Positions 1 through 8,211 of a stretch of 46,240 nt of DNA are shown here, one piece after another. The number at the start of each line of letters is the position of its first letter. The first letter of the stretch is position 1. The stretch comes from Rhodothermia bacterium (GTDB taxonomy: Bacteria > Bacteroidota > Rhodothermia > Rhodothermales > JAAAOL01). The notes under the pieces are model-generated. The model was not told the DNA's origin and ran no database searches. It saw nothing but the letters and a program-made list of their open reading frames with translations. Location: NCBI GenBank assembly GCA_030428385.1, contig JAUIDY010000042.1:1-46240 (forward strand), given 5' to 3'. The position numbers and the translations under genes were made by a program.

Positions 1-275
1 TGAGGAGCGTGGTTGGTGTACTGGATGGTCTCCGTCCCAAAGACCCGATGTGTGGCGGGGTCCAGCGTCACTTCGATATGATAATCGGCCCGCTGCTGCC
101 AGTAGTCGGGGCCCGGTCGACCGTCGGCACTGCGTGTAGAAGAGGGAGCAGGGAGGTCAAGGGAGGCAAACGTGGCAAGGTTTGAGGAGGCTTCCATCGC
201 TGATTGGGCGAAGGCATCAACGAGGGAGGCCGTCCCTAAGAGGAAAACAAAAAACAAAAGGCGCGACATGGACAT
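1..275 (-). CDS. M1-family metallopeptidase, N-terminal fragment (cut by left edge)
   Basis: Reading the minus strand from ATG at 275 (or the in-frame ATG at 269) gives an open frame to base 1 with no stop. It starts with a clear signal peptide (MSRLLFFVFLLGTASL, ending in VDAFAQ) followed by a low-complexity linker and then GPDYWQQRADYHIEVTLD and FGTETIQYTN. That last stretch is typical of the first beta-domain of secreted M1 (aminopeptidase N-like) metallopeptidases of Bacteroidota-type bacteria. Only about 91 codons are in the window, so the HExxH zinc site cannot be seen. The protein is probably exported. It is transcribed away from the barrel gene at 453; the gap between them is about 180 bp. 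The family call rests on the N-terminal pattern alone. Confidence 0.7.
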   Translation of the reverse strand, partial: MSMSRLLFFVFLLGTASLVDAFAQSAMEASSNLATFASLDLPAPSSTRSADGRPGPDYWQQRADYHIEVTLDPATHRVFGTETIQYTNHAP

Positions 276-389
276 ACGCGGATGGGAAAATGGACAAAAA
301 CCGACTCTTTCATCCGTAGCACGGCATGCTGTTTCCAGATGGGGGATAGTTTTTCACGCTCGCTCATCGCATAGGTAGGGACAGCGCGC

Positions 390-397
390 TATCTTGG
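390..397 (+). promoter_or_regulatory. Possible -7/-10 promoter element (TATCTTGG)
   Basis: TATCTTGG resembles the Bacteroidota -7 consensus TAnnTTTG and lies about 55 nt upstream of the chosen start at 453. A similar TATCTT element precedes the parC-like gene (27262) and pgm (17937) at 46-57 nt. No convincing -33 element is visible at the right distance. Confidence 0.25.
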
Positions 398-452
398 CGG
401 TGCGATGGGCATTCGGCCTACGCGAAGTACCTCTTTTCCCGGTCTACCATCT

Positions 453-1184
453 ATGACATATCGTCTGCTTATCCCCCTCATCTCCTGTTTCTGGGTGATG
501 AGTGCTCAGGCTCAACAAAATGAAACCGATTCCCCTCCCGTAACCGTTACAGTTACCACCAATGCTCCTTCGTTGCAAAACGCCCGGGCCTCCAACACGG
601 AATTGCCCCTCCGAGGGAGTCGCCAAGCATTAACCTTTGGGTTCGACGGATTCCAACTCGGCGCGTTGGAAGGAGGGATCGGGGGAAAATATTGGTTGAG
701 TCCCTCTGCTGCCGTGCGCGGGAGTCTGCTGTTTCGTGTCGGTGCTTCAGAAAGCGACCAGGATACACAGCAGACCGACGGACGCTCGTCGATAGGGTTA
801 GGTGTATCCCTTTTTGCGGAGCGGCACAGCCCCCTGGCGTCTCCCAATGGAAGGGTATCTCCCTATTTGGTTGGCGGGATGACCTTTGGGATTGAAGGGT
901 ATTCCCAAAACAGTAAGTTTCCGCTCGAAAATGAAGTGCAAAAGATCGAAAATGATGGCAAAGCGGTCGATTTTGCCGTGTTGGTGGGATTGGGGATTGA
1001 ATATCGGGTCACGCGCCGGTTGTCGTTTGCCGGTGAGCATACCTTCGGAGCAACAGTACGCCGGGCGACTGAGACAGAGACCGTCTTTCGAACCGGTCAG
1101 CCAAATGATGTTTTTGAAATCAACGACCGCGACTTTATTCTGGGGACGGGCACCTCACGCTTGATGGTGTCGCTCTATTTTTAG
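453..1184 (+). CDS. Outer-membrane beta-barrel protein
   Basis: The protein (243 residues from ATG 453) starts with a signal peptide, MTYRLLIPLISCFWVM then SAQAQQ, which is why this start is preferred over the in-frame ATG at 405 that would add 16 unrelated residues. After a Thr/Pro-rich linker come alternating hydrophobic/polar strands rich in Gly and aromatic residues, for example FGFDGFQLGALEGGIGGKYW, YLVGGMTFG and VLVGLGIEYRVTRRLSF. The last residue is Phe after RLMVSLY, the usual outer-membrane insertion signal. Size and pattern fit a small 8-stranded porin-like or OmpX/OmpA-type barrel. The substrate or role cannot be told. It lies 32 bp before the helicase gene. Confidence 0.8.
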   Translation: MTYRLLIPLISCFWVMSAQAQQNETDSPPVTVTVTTNAPSLQNARASNTELPLRGSRQALTFGFDGFQLGALEGGIGGKYWLSPSAAVRGSLLFRVGASESDQDTQQTDGRSSIGLGVSLFAERHSPLASPNGRVSPYLVGGMTFGIEGYSQNSKFPLENEVQKIENDGKAVDFAVLVGLGIEYRVTRRLSFAGEHTFGATVRRATETETVFRTGQPNDVFEINDRDFILGTGTSRLMVSLYF

Positions 1185-1216
1185 AAATAACCCTACGCTC
1201 TAACGCCCCGTTTGTC

Positions 1217-3490
1217 ATGCGCCAATTTGCGCTTCCTCTCGATGAAAACCCATCCGATGCCGAATCCATCATCCAGGGATTAAACCCGGCCCAGCAAGAA
1301 GCTGTGCGCGCGACCGACGGCCCGGTGATGATCATTGCAGGACCCGGATCGCGAAAAGCTCGCCCCTATCAGATCTTGGCCCTGACGTTCACGAATAAAG
1401 CTGCCCGGGAAATGAAAGTACGGGTGGAAAAACTGATCGGAGCAGAGGAAGCAAAAGGGATGTGGTTGGGGACGTTCCATGCCACGTTTGCCCGGCTGCT
1501 CCGCCGTGAAGCAGACAATCTAGGCTATACGAGTGATTTTTCGATTTACGACACCGATGACTCGGAACGGATGCTTCGGGGGCTAATGGAACGGTATCAC
1601 ATCGATCCCAAGCAGTTCAGGCCCCGCGCCATCCGCAATCTCATCTCTTCGGCCAAAAACCAGCTAGTCACCCCGAATGACTACGCCCGCATGGCGGCTA
1701 CGCCTGTTCAGGAGCGCGCAGCAACGCTATTCGGTCCGTACGAGCAAGCATTGCGGAAAGCCAATGCGATGGACTTTGACGACCTGCTGCTGAAACCCAT
1801 TGATCTTTTTATGCAGCATCCCACGGTTCTTCAGAAATACCAGGAGCGATGGTCTTACCTTCACATCGATGAATACCAGGACACCAACCATGCGCAGTAC
1901 ACGCTAGCCAAAAAGCTCGCTGCGCGACATAAAAACCTGTGTGTGGTGGGAGACGATGCACAGAGCATTTATGCGTTCCGGGGAGCCGACATTGGAAATA
2001 TTTTGTCGTTTCAGCGCGATTACCCCAACGCCTCCGTCGTACGCCTGGAGCAGAACTACCGCTCCACCAAAAAAATTCTCCGCCTCGCCGACTCAATTAT
2101 CAAAAAGAATCAGGACCAACTCGAAAAAGACCTCTGGACCGACAATCACGAGGGGGAACATGTGGTGCTGATGGAGGCCTTGAGTGAAAAAGACGAAGCT
2201 CAAAAAATTGAACGAACTATCCGCGACCTGAATGTTCGAGCAGGGTACGGTTATAGGGACTTTGCCGTTTTATATCGCACCAACGCACAAAGCCGTTCAT
2301 TAGAAGATGCGCTGCGGCGAGGCAATATTCCCTATCGTGTGATTGGGGGGCAGTCTTTTTATCAGCGGAAAGAAATAAAGGACGTGTTGGCCTACTTGCG
2401 GCTCATCGTAAATCCTAGCGATGCGGCCGGCTTGCGACGGGTGATTAACTATCCCACACGTGGCATTGGAAACAAGACCCAAGAGACGATTTTCGACTTC
2501 GCGCAGCGTGAAGGGCTGACGGCCTGGCAAGCCATCGAACGGCTGGAAGACATCGGGCTTCCTGGGCGTGCCACGCATGCGGTTGAAAAATTCAGGTTTA
2601 TGATTGCCAAGTACGCTGCGAAATCAACGTCCGCGCCCGCCGATGAACTGGCTCGCGAACTGATCATCGAGGCGGGCATCCTTGGCGATCTGAGAAAGGA
2701 GAATACCCAGGAAGGGTTGATGCGGTGGGAAAATGTGCAGGAACTCATCAGCGCCATCGCAGAGTTTGCCGCTGCGTCTGGCGAGAGCGGGACGTTAAGT
2801 ATGTTTTTGCAGGAAGTCTCGCTCCTCACGGATGCCGACAATGACTACGATGACAACAACCGCGTCACGCTGATGACGATGCATGCGTCGAAAGGGCTTG
2901 AGTTTCCCGTGGTGTTTGTGGCAGGGCTAGAAGAAGGGTTGTTTCCGCTGGCGCAGTCTGTGCAAGACCCTAAAGAATTGGAAGAGGAGCGACGGTTGTT
3001 TTATGTGGGCGCTACCCGTGCGGAACAGCACTTGTATCTTTCATACGCACGCAGCCGCTTCCGCTATGGCGAGCAGCAGTCCGGCATCCGCAGTCGCTTT
3101 CTGGATGAAGTGGACCCGGAGGTTGTGCGGATGGAATCGGGCGCGGCCCTTAAAACGAAGTCAGATCGTTTTAAGACGAAAGGTGGCCATTCGTTTAGCT
3201 ACGACCGGGTGGATCCGCACTATTACCGTACGAGCCTGCGGCCTTCAACGACGAGAGGGAGAACGCGTACGGTATCGACGAACAAAGCAGAGAATGAACG
3301 CCGCTTGGTGTACGACGAAGGCGAGGGCGAAATCGTCCCGGGCATTCGCGTGGAACACGCCCAGTTTGGTGAAGGGAAAGTATTGTCAATGGAAGGGCGG
3401 GGAGAGCAGACTAAAGCGGTTATCTTTTTCGAGGGGGTAGGGCAGAAAAAGTTGATGCTTCGCTTTGCACGTTTACAAGTGTTGGGGTAA
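1217..3490 (+). CDS. UvrD/PcrA-type superfamily 1 helicase with defective Walker A region
   Basis: This is a 3'-5' DNA helicase of the UvrD/PcrA/Rep group, used in repair and in clearing replication conflicts. Visible SF1A motifs: Q-motif LNPAQQEAV (about residue 24), DEYQDT motif II (218-223), QSIYAFRGA motif III, QNYRST motif IV, VTLMTMHASKGLEF motif V, EERRLFYVGATRA motif VI, and a C-terminal Tudor-like end (VEHAQFGEGKVLS). The ATP-binding loop is abnormal: where the family has GxGSGKT plus about 20 residues before ILALTFTNKAA, this protein has AGPGSRKA (41-48), then RPYQ, then ILALTF. About 18 residues and the Gly-Lys-Thr pattern are missing, in frame. All other motifs are intact and there are no stops, so either the deletion is recent or it is an assembly error. 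As written, the protein should not hydrolyse ATP normally. Confidence 0.9.
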   Translation: MRQFALPLDENPSDAESIIQGLNPAQQEAVRATDGPVMIIAGPGSRKARPYQILALTFTNKAAREMKVRVEKLIGAEEAKGMWLGTFHATFARLLRREADNLGYTSDFSIYDTDDSERMLRGLMERYHIDPKQFRPRAIRNLISSAKNQLVTPNDYARMAATPVQERAATLFGPYEQALRKANAMDFDDLLLKPIDLFMQHPTVLQKYQERWSYLHIDEYQDTNHAQYTLAKKLAARHKNLCVVGDDAQSIYAFRGADIGNILSFQRDYPNASVVRLEQNYRSTKKILRLADSIIKKNQDQLEKDLWTDNHEGEHVVLMEALSEKDEAQKIERTIRDLNVRAGYGYRDFAVLYRTNAQSRSLEDALRRGNIPYRVIGGQSFYQRKEIKDVLAYLRLIVNPSDAAGLRRVINYPTRGIGNKTQETIFDFAQREGLTAWQAIERLEDIGLPGRATHAVEKFRFMIAKYAAKSTSAPADELARELIIEAGILGDLRKENTQEGLMRWENVQELISAIAEFAAASGESGTLSMFLQEVSLLTDADNDYDDNNRVTLMTMHASKGLEFPVVFVAGLEEGLFPLAQSVQDPKELEEERRLFYVGATRAEQHLYLSYARSRFRYGEQQSGIRSRFLDEVDPEVVRMESGAALKTKSDRFKTKGGHSFSYDRVDPHYYRTSLRPSTTRGRTRTVSTNKAENERRLVYDEGEGEIVPGIRVEHAQFGEGKVLSMEGRGEQTKAVIFFEGVGQKKLMLRFARLQVLG

Positions 3491-3525
3491 GGATCTTTGT
3501 GAGTCATAACAATCAATAACAGATC

Positions 3526-4893
3526 ATGAAACTGATTCTTGAAGATGGTTCATCGGTTGGGCAACCCTCCACACAAGACATTGAAAAATACCTGGCTCGG
3601 CTCGATGGGGAAAACAATGGTTTCGCCATTCTGGAAGTGGATGCCATGAACTATATGCAAGCAGCAGGGGACCCAACAAATGGATATACCTTGGAGTATC
3701 AGGTCCAAAATGTAAGTCAGCATTATCAAGCGGTTGAATCAGTAAATCACGAAGCAGTTGTCATGGCCTTTTCGAAGTATGCTGAAAAAGACGCTTCATG
3801 GATGGATGCGTTTGCGTGGAAAAAGCTAAATCTGGAAGCCTCAACAGGGAAAGGCGCCGGTTGTACGGGGGTACTGGTCATGGGGCTACTTTTTCTGATA
3901 CTGGTGCTCGGAGGCTGTACCACCGATTCCAGGGAAAAGCTGGTGATTTATTCGCCGCATGGCCCGGAGCAATTGCAAGAATATGAGGACCGCTACGAGG
4001 CAGCTTTTCCCGAGGTAGATCTCCAGTGGATAGACATGGGGGGGCAGGACGCCTATGACCGCATCAGAACGGAGAGCCAAAACCCACAAGCGAGCCTTTG
4101 GTGGGGAGGGGCGGGTCCCGCCTTTGCCCGGGCTACCAAGGAAGGGTTGCTGGAACCCTATACGCCTAGTTGGGCTGCCCACGCTGCCCCCGGCACATTT
4201 GACCGGGACCATCACTGGTACGGCACCTACCTTACCCCCGAAGTGATTGCGTATAACACCGATAACCTCGATACGACCACGGCACCGAAGGATTGGGATG
4301 ACTTGCTGGATCCCGCTTGGCAGGACCGGATCATCATTCGCTATCCGCTAGCCTCCAGTACGATGCGGACGATTTACGGAGCAATGATTTTGCGTCAACC
4401 CTCCGTGGAAGAAGGCTATCGATGGCTGGCACGGCTTGACCAGAACACAAAAGCCTATACGCCTGATCCAACCTATATGTACCTTCGCCTCGGGCGCGGC
4501 GAGGCTGATGTTAGCCTCTGGAACATGACAGACGTGTTTATCCAAAGTGCAACATATCCTTTCAGCTACCTCATTCCTTCCAGTGGGACTCCCGTGCTTT
4601 CCGACGGCATTGCCCTGGTGAAAAATGGACCCAATCTGGAGCGTGCCCGCGAGTTTTATGAGTTCGTCACCACGGACAGTGCCCTCGTGCATCAGGCACA
4701 CACTTTTTACCGAATCCCCACTCGCCAAGACATCCCTGATGCGCAACTTCCCGATTGGATCACCAGCGTTGACATACAAGCCATGGAAATCGACTGGGAG
4801 CGACTAGAGACGGAAGGACCCGTCTGGATGCAGTACTGGGACGAGAATATTAAAGGGCGCGGCGCCGAATATCTTGCGGAGCAGGCTCCGTAA
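3526..4893 (+). CDS. Solute-binding lipoprotein with an extra N-terminal domain (apparent fusion)
   Basis: Residues 1 to about 105 form a small domain (IEKYLARL, FAILEV, NYMQAAG, LEYQ, DASWMDAFAW) resembling short cytosolic hypothetical proteins of Bacteroidota. Residues 113-131 are a hydrophobic lipoprotein signal ending in the lipobox VLGGC (Cys131). The rest (KLVIYSPHGPEQLQEY, WWGGAGPAFARA, GTYLTPEVIAYNTDNL, DWDDLLDPAWQDR) is a type-1 extracellular solute-binding protein of the iron(III)/FbpA-like group, normally anchored outside the inner membrane to feed an ABC importer. No permease or ATPase gene is adjacent. A signal peptide buried at residue 113 is odd. An in-frame ATG at 3880 could start the lipoprotein alone, though without basic residues. 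A run of five A at 3820-3824 followed by an out-of-frame TAA at 3827 suggests a frameshift may have merged two genes. Confidence 0.8.
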   Translation: MKLILEDGSSVGQPSTQDIEKYLARLDGENNGFAILEVDAMNYMQAAGDPTNGYTLEYQVQNVSQHYQAVESVNHEAVVMAFSKYAEKDASWMDAFAWKKLNLEASTGKGAGCTGVLVMGLLFLILVLGGCTTDSREKLVIYSPHGPEQLQEYEDRYEAAFPEVDLQWIDMGGQDAYDRIRTESQNPQASLWWGGAGPAFARATKEGLLEPYTPSWAAHAAPGTFDRDHHWYGTYLTPEVIAYNTDNLDTTTAPKDWDDLLDPAWQDRIIIRYPLASSTMRTIYGAMILRQPSVEEGYRWLARLDQNTKAYTPDPTYMYLRLGRGEADVSLWNMTDVFIQSATYPFSYLIPSSGTPVLSDGIALVKNGPNLERAREFYEFVTTDSALVHQAHTFYRIPTRQDIPDAQLPDWITSVDIQAMEIDWERLETEGPVWMQYWDENIKGRGAEYLAEQAP

Positions 4894-4953
4894 CTGCTGA
4901 CGTTGACGATGAGAACAAATGCGTTTTTTTGGCCGATTAAACCGTACTATCTT

Positions 4954-7098
4954 CTAAAACGGCAGATCTTCCACCATCATCAGATCCGTCTCATTTCGGT
5001 CGCGTTGGGTGTAATAGAGCCATGACTCGTCGGGGGAGACGGCGAAGCTAAATTCACTCGTATTCGCAGAATGTGGTAGTGTTGAAACGAGTTGGTCGGT
5101 TCCCGTCTCAGGATTAATACGGCGTATGGTGTAGGTGGTATTGATGGGGGCCAAATAGTAAATCCCGCGCGGCATGACCTGCCAGTGGGTGGGGTTGAGG
5201 TGCCGAGGGGTGGAAAAAATAGGCGAAATAATTTCCGAATCCCGATCATATCGCCAAAGGCCTGTCGTGTCACTTCGAGAAAAGAAAAGAGTCTTTCCAT
5301 CGGAGGAAGCCTTAACTGCTGTCGCACGGTCAAGGAGAACCGTCGCTGGGGATGTATCCAGGGATTGCTCCTTTATCAGGGCATGGCCCTCGTGAATTGA
5401 GGTGTACATGACGGCCTGACCCTCGTTGGTCCACGTAGGAGCTACCTCACGGGCAGGAGTATGTGTTAGTTGGTGTGCCTGCCCGCTCGCTGTTTCTATC
5501 ATAAAAATGTCGGATTGGCCGTCAACGATGGCTGAGAACAAAAGACGCGTACCGTCCGGAGACCATTCGGGTGTTTGTACCCTCACCGCTTCCTGGGAGA
5601 ATAGCCGAACAGGCTCCTCGTCGGGAGGCTGCATCCAAACATCACTGCTACCTGAACGGTTGGAAACAAATGCCAGGGTGCCGTCAGCGCGGAAGGCGGG
5701 GTGATAATCGTTTCGGGTTGAGGAGAGGACAGGTTCTGGGTTTGGAGAGGAAGGAGTGTCGTTCAGGATGGGGAGACGCCAGAGGTTGACCTGATAAAAC
5801 CATTCTACATATACCATTCGATGGTTAGAAGCCGCAAATATGGGATAGCCGGGGTCCCAGGCGCTCACATAATCGAATGGCTGAATCTCATCCCCGTCTA
5901 ACGTGGTTTGCCAGAAGCGATAGACGCCCAGTCGGTCAGAAGAAAAAACCAAGGTGTGCCCATTGGGCAACCAGCCATGCCCCGCTATGGACGCATGGTC
6001 AGACGTAATTCGCTCCGGTGATGAAGGGGTGTCACTGAAGGCCATCACAAAGAGGTCGCTGACGGCTGGAGAAAAGGAGCGGACGAAGGATAGGAAGGAG
6101 CCATCCGGGCTAAATTGCGGGTCTGAATCCGAAAATGCAGAATTTGTGATAGGCGAAGCGGTACCGGTAGTCACGTCTAGGCGGAACAAGGACCGAGGTC
6201 CATCCAGCGTAGCCCGTGCCGAGGTAATAAGGCCCGTCCCATCGGGTGTCCAAACGAGTCCATGGGCTTCTGAGGGGCACGGCATAATTTGTTGAGGCAA
6301 GCCGCCCAACGCGGGAATAAGATACACACCGCATTCACCTTCCGAAGAACGTAAAAAGGCGATCCTTCGTCCATCCGGTGCCCAGGCTGGAAATCGGTCA
6401 GCAGTAGGGCCATCGGTTAACTGGAGTGGGGTTTCACTATCAATAAGACGGACGAAGAGGTTGCTTCCGGGCACGCCATCCTGCTCGCGAATATAGGCAA
6501 CTTGATTTCCGTCAGGGGAGAAAACGGGCGAGAGTTCTCTGCCCGGATCACTGGTTAGGGGGGTGGTGTGTGGTACGACGTCAGGTGTTGGTGCAGGGGT
6601 GGAAAAAAAACGCCAAAACACAAAAAAGATCAGACAAAAAGTCGCGCCAAGCACCCAGGGCCAGGTAACGGAGCGTGTTTTCTTTTGCTTCGTGACTGTG
6701 GCGAACGCCGTGGAGATGGTTGGAGGATCTAGCAACGGAACGTCTGCCGTTGCTCCATATGAATCGCCGTGGGTGCGGACTACAGGTGCAATGAGTCGAT
6801 ATCCAGATTTGGGTATGGTTTCGATATAGACCGGCGCGCGGGTATTATCATCCAGCACCCTTCTTAATTCTGATACGGCGCGAGTTAGGGCATGGTCGGT
6901 CACGACCGTTCCGGCCCACACCTTCTCCAGCAAGAACTCGCGGGTGACGACTTCACCGGGCGTTTGCGCCAATGCAATGAGTACCTCCACCACCTTGGGT
7001 TCTACGGCCTGGGTACCAGCAGGTGTGGTGATGCGATGCAGGGATGGCTCGATCAACCGATCCCCGAGGTAGAAAGCGTCTGTGGATACTTCCGTCAT
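4954..7098 (-). CDS. Transmembrane winged-helix regulator with TolB-like beta-propeller
   Basis: Start ATG 7098 (714 residues, MTEVSTDAFYLG) is preferred, because the longer frame from 7167 adds 23 unrelated residues. Residues about 10-105 form an OmpR/ToxR-type winged helix (VEPKVVEVLIALAQTPGEVV, LTRAVSELRRVLDD, YIETIPKSGYRLIAPV). Residues 146-165 are one membrane span (WVLGATFCLIFFVFW). The outer part holds repeated PD40/TolB-type propeller units: PVFSPDGNQVAYI, PAWAPDGRRIAFL, PQFSPDGSFLSFV, PEWSPDGTRLLFSA and others. This is the CadC/ToxR plan: DNA binding in the cytoplasm and a sensor in the periplasm. Such fusions are common in Rhodothermales and relatives, from memory. The gene faces 7312-8831 across a 213-bp region that holds phased repeats, which suggests it controls itself or those genes. 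The ligand is unknown. Confidence 0.88.
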   Translation of the reverse strand: MTEVSTDAFYLGDRLIEPSLHRITTPAGTQAVEPKVVEVLIALAQTPGEVVTREFLLEKVWAGTVVTDHALTRAVSELRRVLDDNTRAPVYIETIPKSGYRLIAPVVRTHGDSYGATADVPLLDPPTISTAFATVTKQKKTRSVTWPWVLGATFCLIFFVFWRFFSTPAPTPDVVPHTTPLTSDPGRELSPVFSPDGNQVAYIREQDGVPGSNLFVRLIDSETPLQLTDGPTADRFPAWAPDGRRIAFLRSSEGECGVYLIPALGGLPQQIMPCPSEAHGLVWTPDGTGLITSARATLDGPRSLFRLDVTTGTASPITNSAFSDSDPQFSPDGSFLSFVRSFSPAVSDLFVMAFSDTPSSPERITSDHASIAGHGWLPNGHTLVFSSDRLGVYRFWQTTLDGDEIQPFDYVSAWDPGYPIFAASNHRMVYVEWFYQVNLWRLPILNDTPSSPNPEPVLSSTRNDYHPAFRADGTLAFVSNRSGSSDVWMQPPDEEPVRLFSQEAVRVQTPEWSPDGTRLLFSAIVDGQSDIFMIETASGQAHQLTHTPAREVAPTWTNEGQAVMYTSIHEGHALIKEQSLDTSPATVLLDRATAVKASSDGKTLFFSRSDTTGLWRYDRDSEIISPIFSTPRHLNPTHWQVMPRGIYYLAPINTTYTIRRINPETGTDQLVSTLPHSANTSEFSFAVSPDESWLYYTQRDRNETDLMMVEDLPF

Positions 7099-7182
7099 GA
7101 CTGGGTGCTCAAATGGACTCTCAAAGTAGGGCTTGGAAAAACAAGTGGAAATCCAAAAAAGGAGCACACCCAGTATTATTCG

Positions 7183-7215
7183 ATGTCATGAGAACATCAT
7201 GAGGGTTCCATGAGG
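7183..7215. promoter_or_regulatory. Three tandem 11-bp direct repeats (candidate operator)
   Basis: Three contiguous 11-mers, ATGTCATGAGA, ACATCATGAGG and GTTCCATGAGG, share CATGAG at 7187, 7198 and 7209, exactly 11 bp apart. OmpR/PhoB-family winged helices bind direct repeats spaced about one helical turn. The site lies 85 bp upstream of such a regulator (start 7098) and 97 bp upstream of the divergent gene at 7312. The repeats are seen directly; the binding protein is inferred. Confidence 0.5.
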
Positions 7216-7311
7216 ACGATACCCGTCGGTGAGGGTACCTTGTATCATCCCAATCCACCCAGGGACATTCCATCAACTCGGCGAAAAACGAACCACACCT
7301 ACAACTTTGAT

Positions 7312-8211
7312 ATGCGAACGCTTTTCCTCTGTCTGAGTATGCTGGTATATATGCTACCGGCAGTCGCGCAAACACAGGCCTTGCAGGAGGCCAACAACCT
7401 CTTTCAGGCACAGCAATGGGTCGAGGCTGTGGAGGCCTATACGGCCATAGTAGAAGAAGATGCTTCGCAAGGCTTGGCATGGTACCGGCTCGGGCTTGCC
7501 CAGATGAGCCTGAACCAGCCTGAAAAGGCAATTGAAAGTCTAGCCACGCTTGACGCAACAGGGAATGCAAACCCTGTGGTGAAAGCCCAACTCGCCAAGG
7601 CGCATGCGATGACAGGAAAGACCAATGAAGTCCTCGAACTGTTGTTAGAAGCCGGAACAGCAGGGTATGCGGGTACAAGTTTTATCCAGACAGACCCGGC
7701 CTTTACGGCCATTCGGACGCATGCGCGATTTGAGGAAGTGGTAGCTGCGATCGATCGGAATGCTCGCCCCTGTTTATATATGGAGGAGCATCGCCAGTTC
7801 GATTTTTGGGTAGGCACCTGGAATGTGTTTACAGCACAAGGTGTTCAGGTGGGCACAAATACCATCGAGCGACCAGCCCTTGAATGTATGTTGGTTGAAA
7901 AATGGACTAGCAGTACGGGAGGGCAAGGAACGAGCATTAATTTTTACCACCCCGTAAAAGAACAATGGGTACAGCACTGGGTCGCCGCGGGGTATATGAT
8001 CGAAATCGCCGGAGGGTTGGTGGATGGTGCCATGGTAATGGAAGGCACACTCATTCCGGTTACTGGTGCAGCCACGCCGTTTCGCGGTTCCTGGACCCCG
8101 CTCACTGATGGACGGGTCCGGCAGTTCTTCGAACAGTCTACAGATGGCGGAGAGACTTGGGCTCCTTGGTTTGATGGATATTACGAACGACAGGATACAG
8201 CAACACCATGA
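7312..8211 (+). CDS. Exported TPR protein with DUF1579-like C-terminal domain
   Basis: ATG 7312 is chosen because it gives a clean signal peptide (MRTLFLCLSMLVYMLPAVAQ); the longer frame from 7210 adds 34 charged residues before it. Residues about 20-120 contain tetratricopeptide-like helices (ALQEANNLFQAQQWVEAVEA, WYRLGLAQMSLNQPEKAIES). From about residue 160 there is a lipocalin-like domain of the DUF1579 type, with HRQFDFWVGTWNVFT and WWxxG-like aromatic strands (NFYHPVKEQWVQHWV, FFEQSTDGGETWAPWF). Exported, probably periplasmic. The function is unknown; TPRs suggest protein contacts and the beta-domain may bind a small hydrophobic ligand. It overlaps the next gene by 4 bp and probably forms a two-gene operon divergent from the regulator at 7098. 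Confidence 0.8.
   Translation: MRTLFLCLSMLVYMLPAVAQTQALQEANNLFQAQQWVEAVEAYTAIVEEDASQGLAWYRLGLAQMSLNQPEKAIESLATLDATGNANPVVKAQLAKAHAMTGKTNEVLELLLEAGTAGYAGTSFIQTDPAFTAIRTHARFEEVVAAIDRNARPCLYMEEHRQFDFWVGTWNVFTAQGVQVGTNTIERPALECMLVEKWTSSTGGQGTSINFYHPVKEQWVQHWVAAGYMIEIAGGLVDGAMVMEGTLIPVTGAATPFRGSWTPLTDGRVRQFFEQSTDGGETWAPWFDGYYERQDTATP

Noticed and set aside
4894-4953. Intrinsic terminator between the convergent genes ending at 4893 and 4954
   Set aside because: A T-run (GCGTTTTTTT) is present but no stable stem precedes it.
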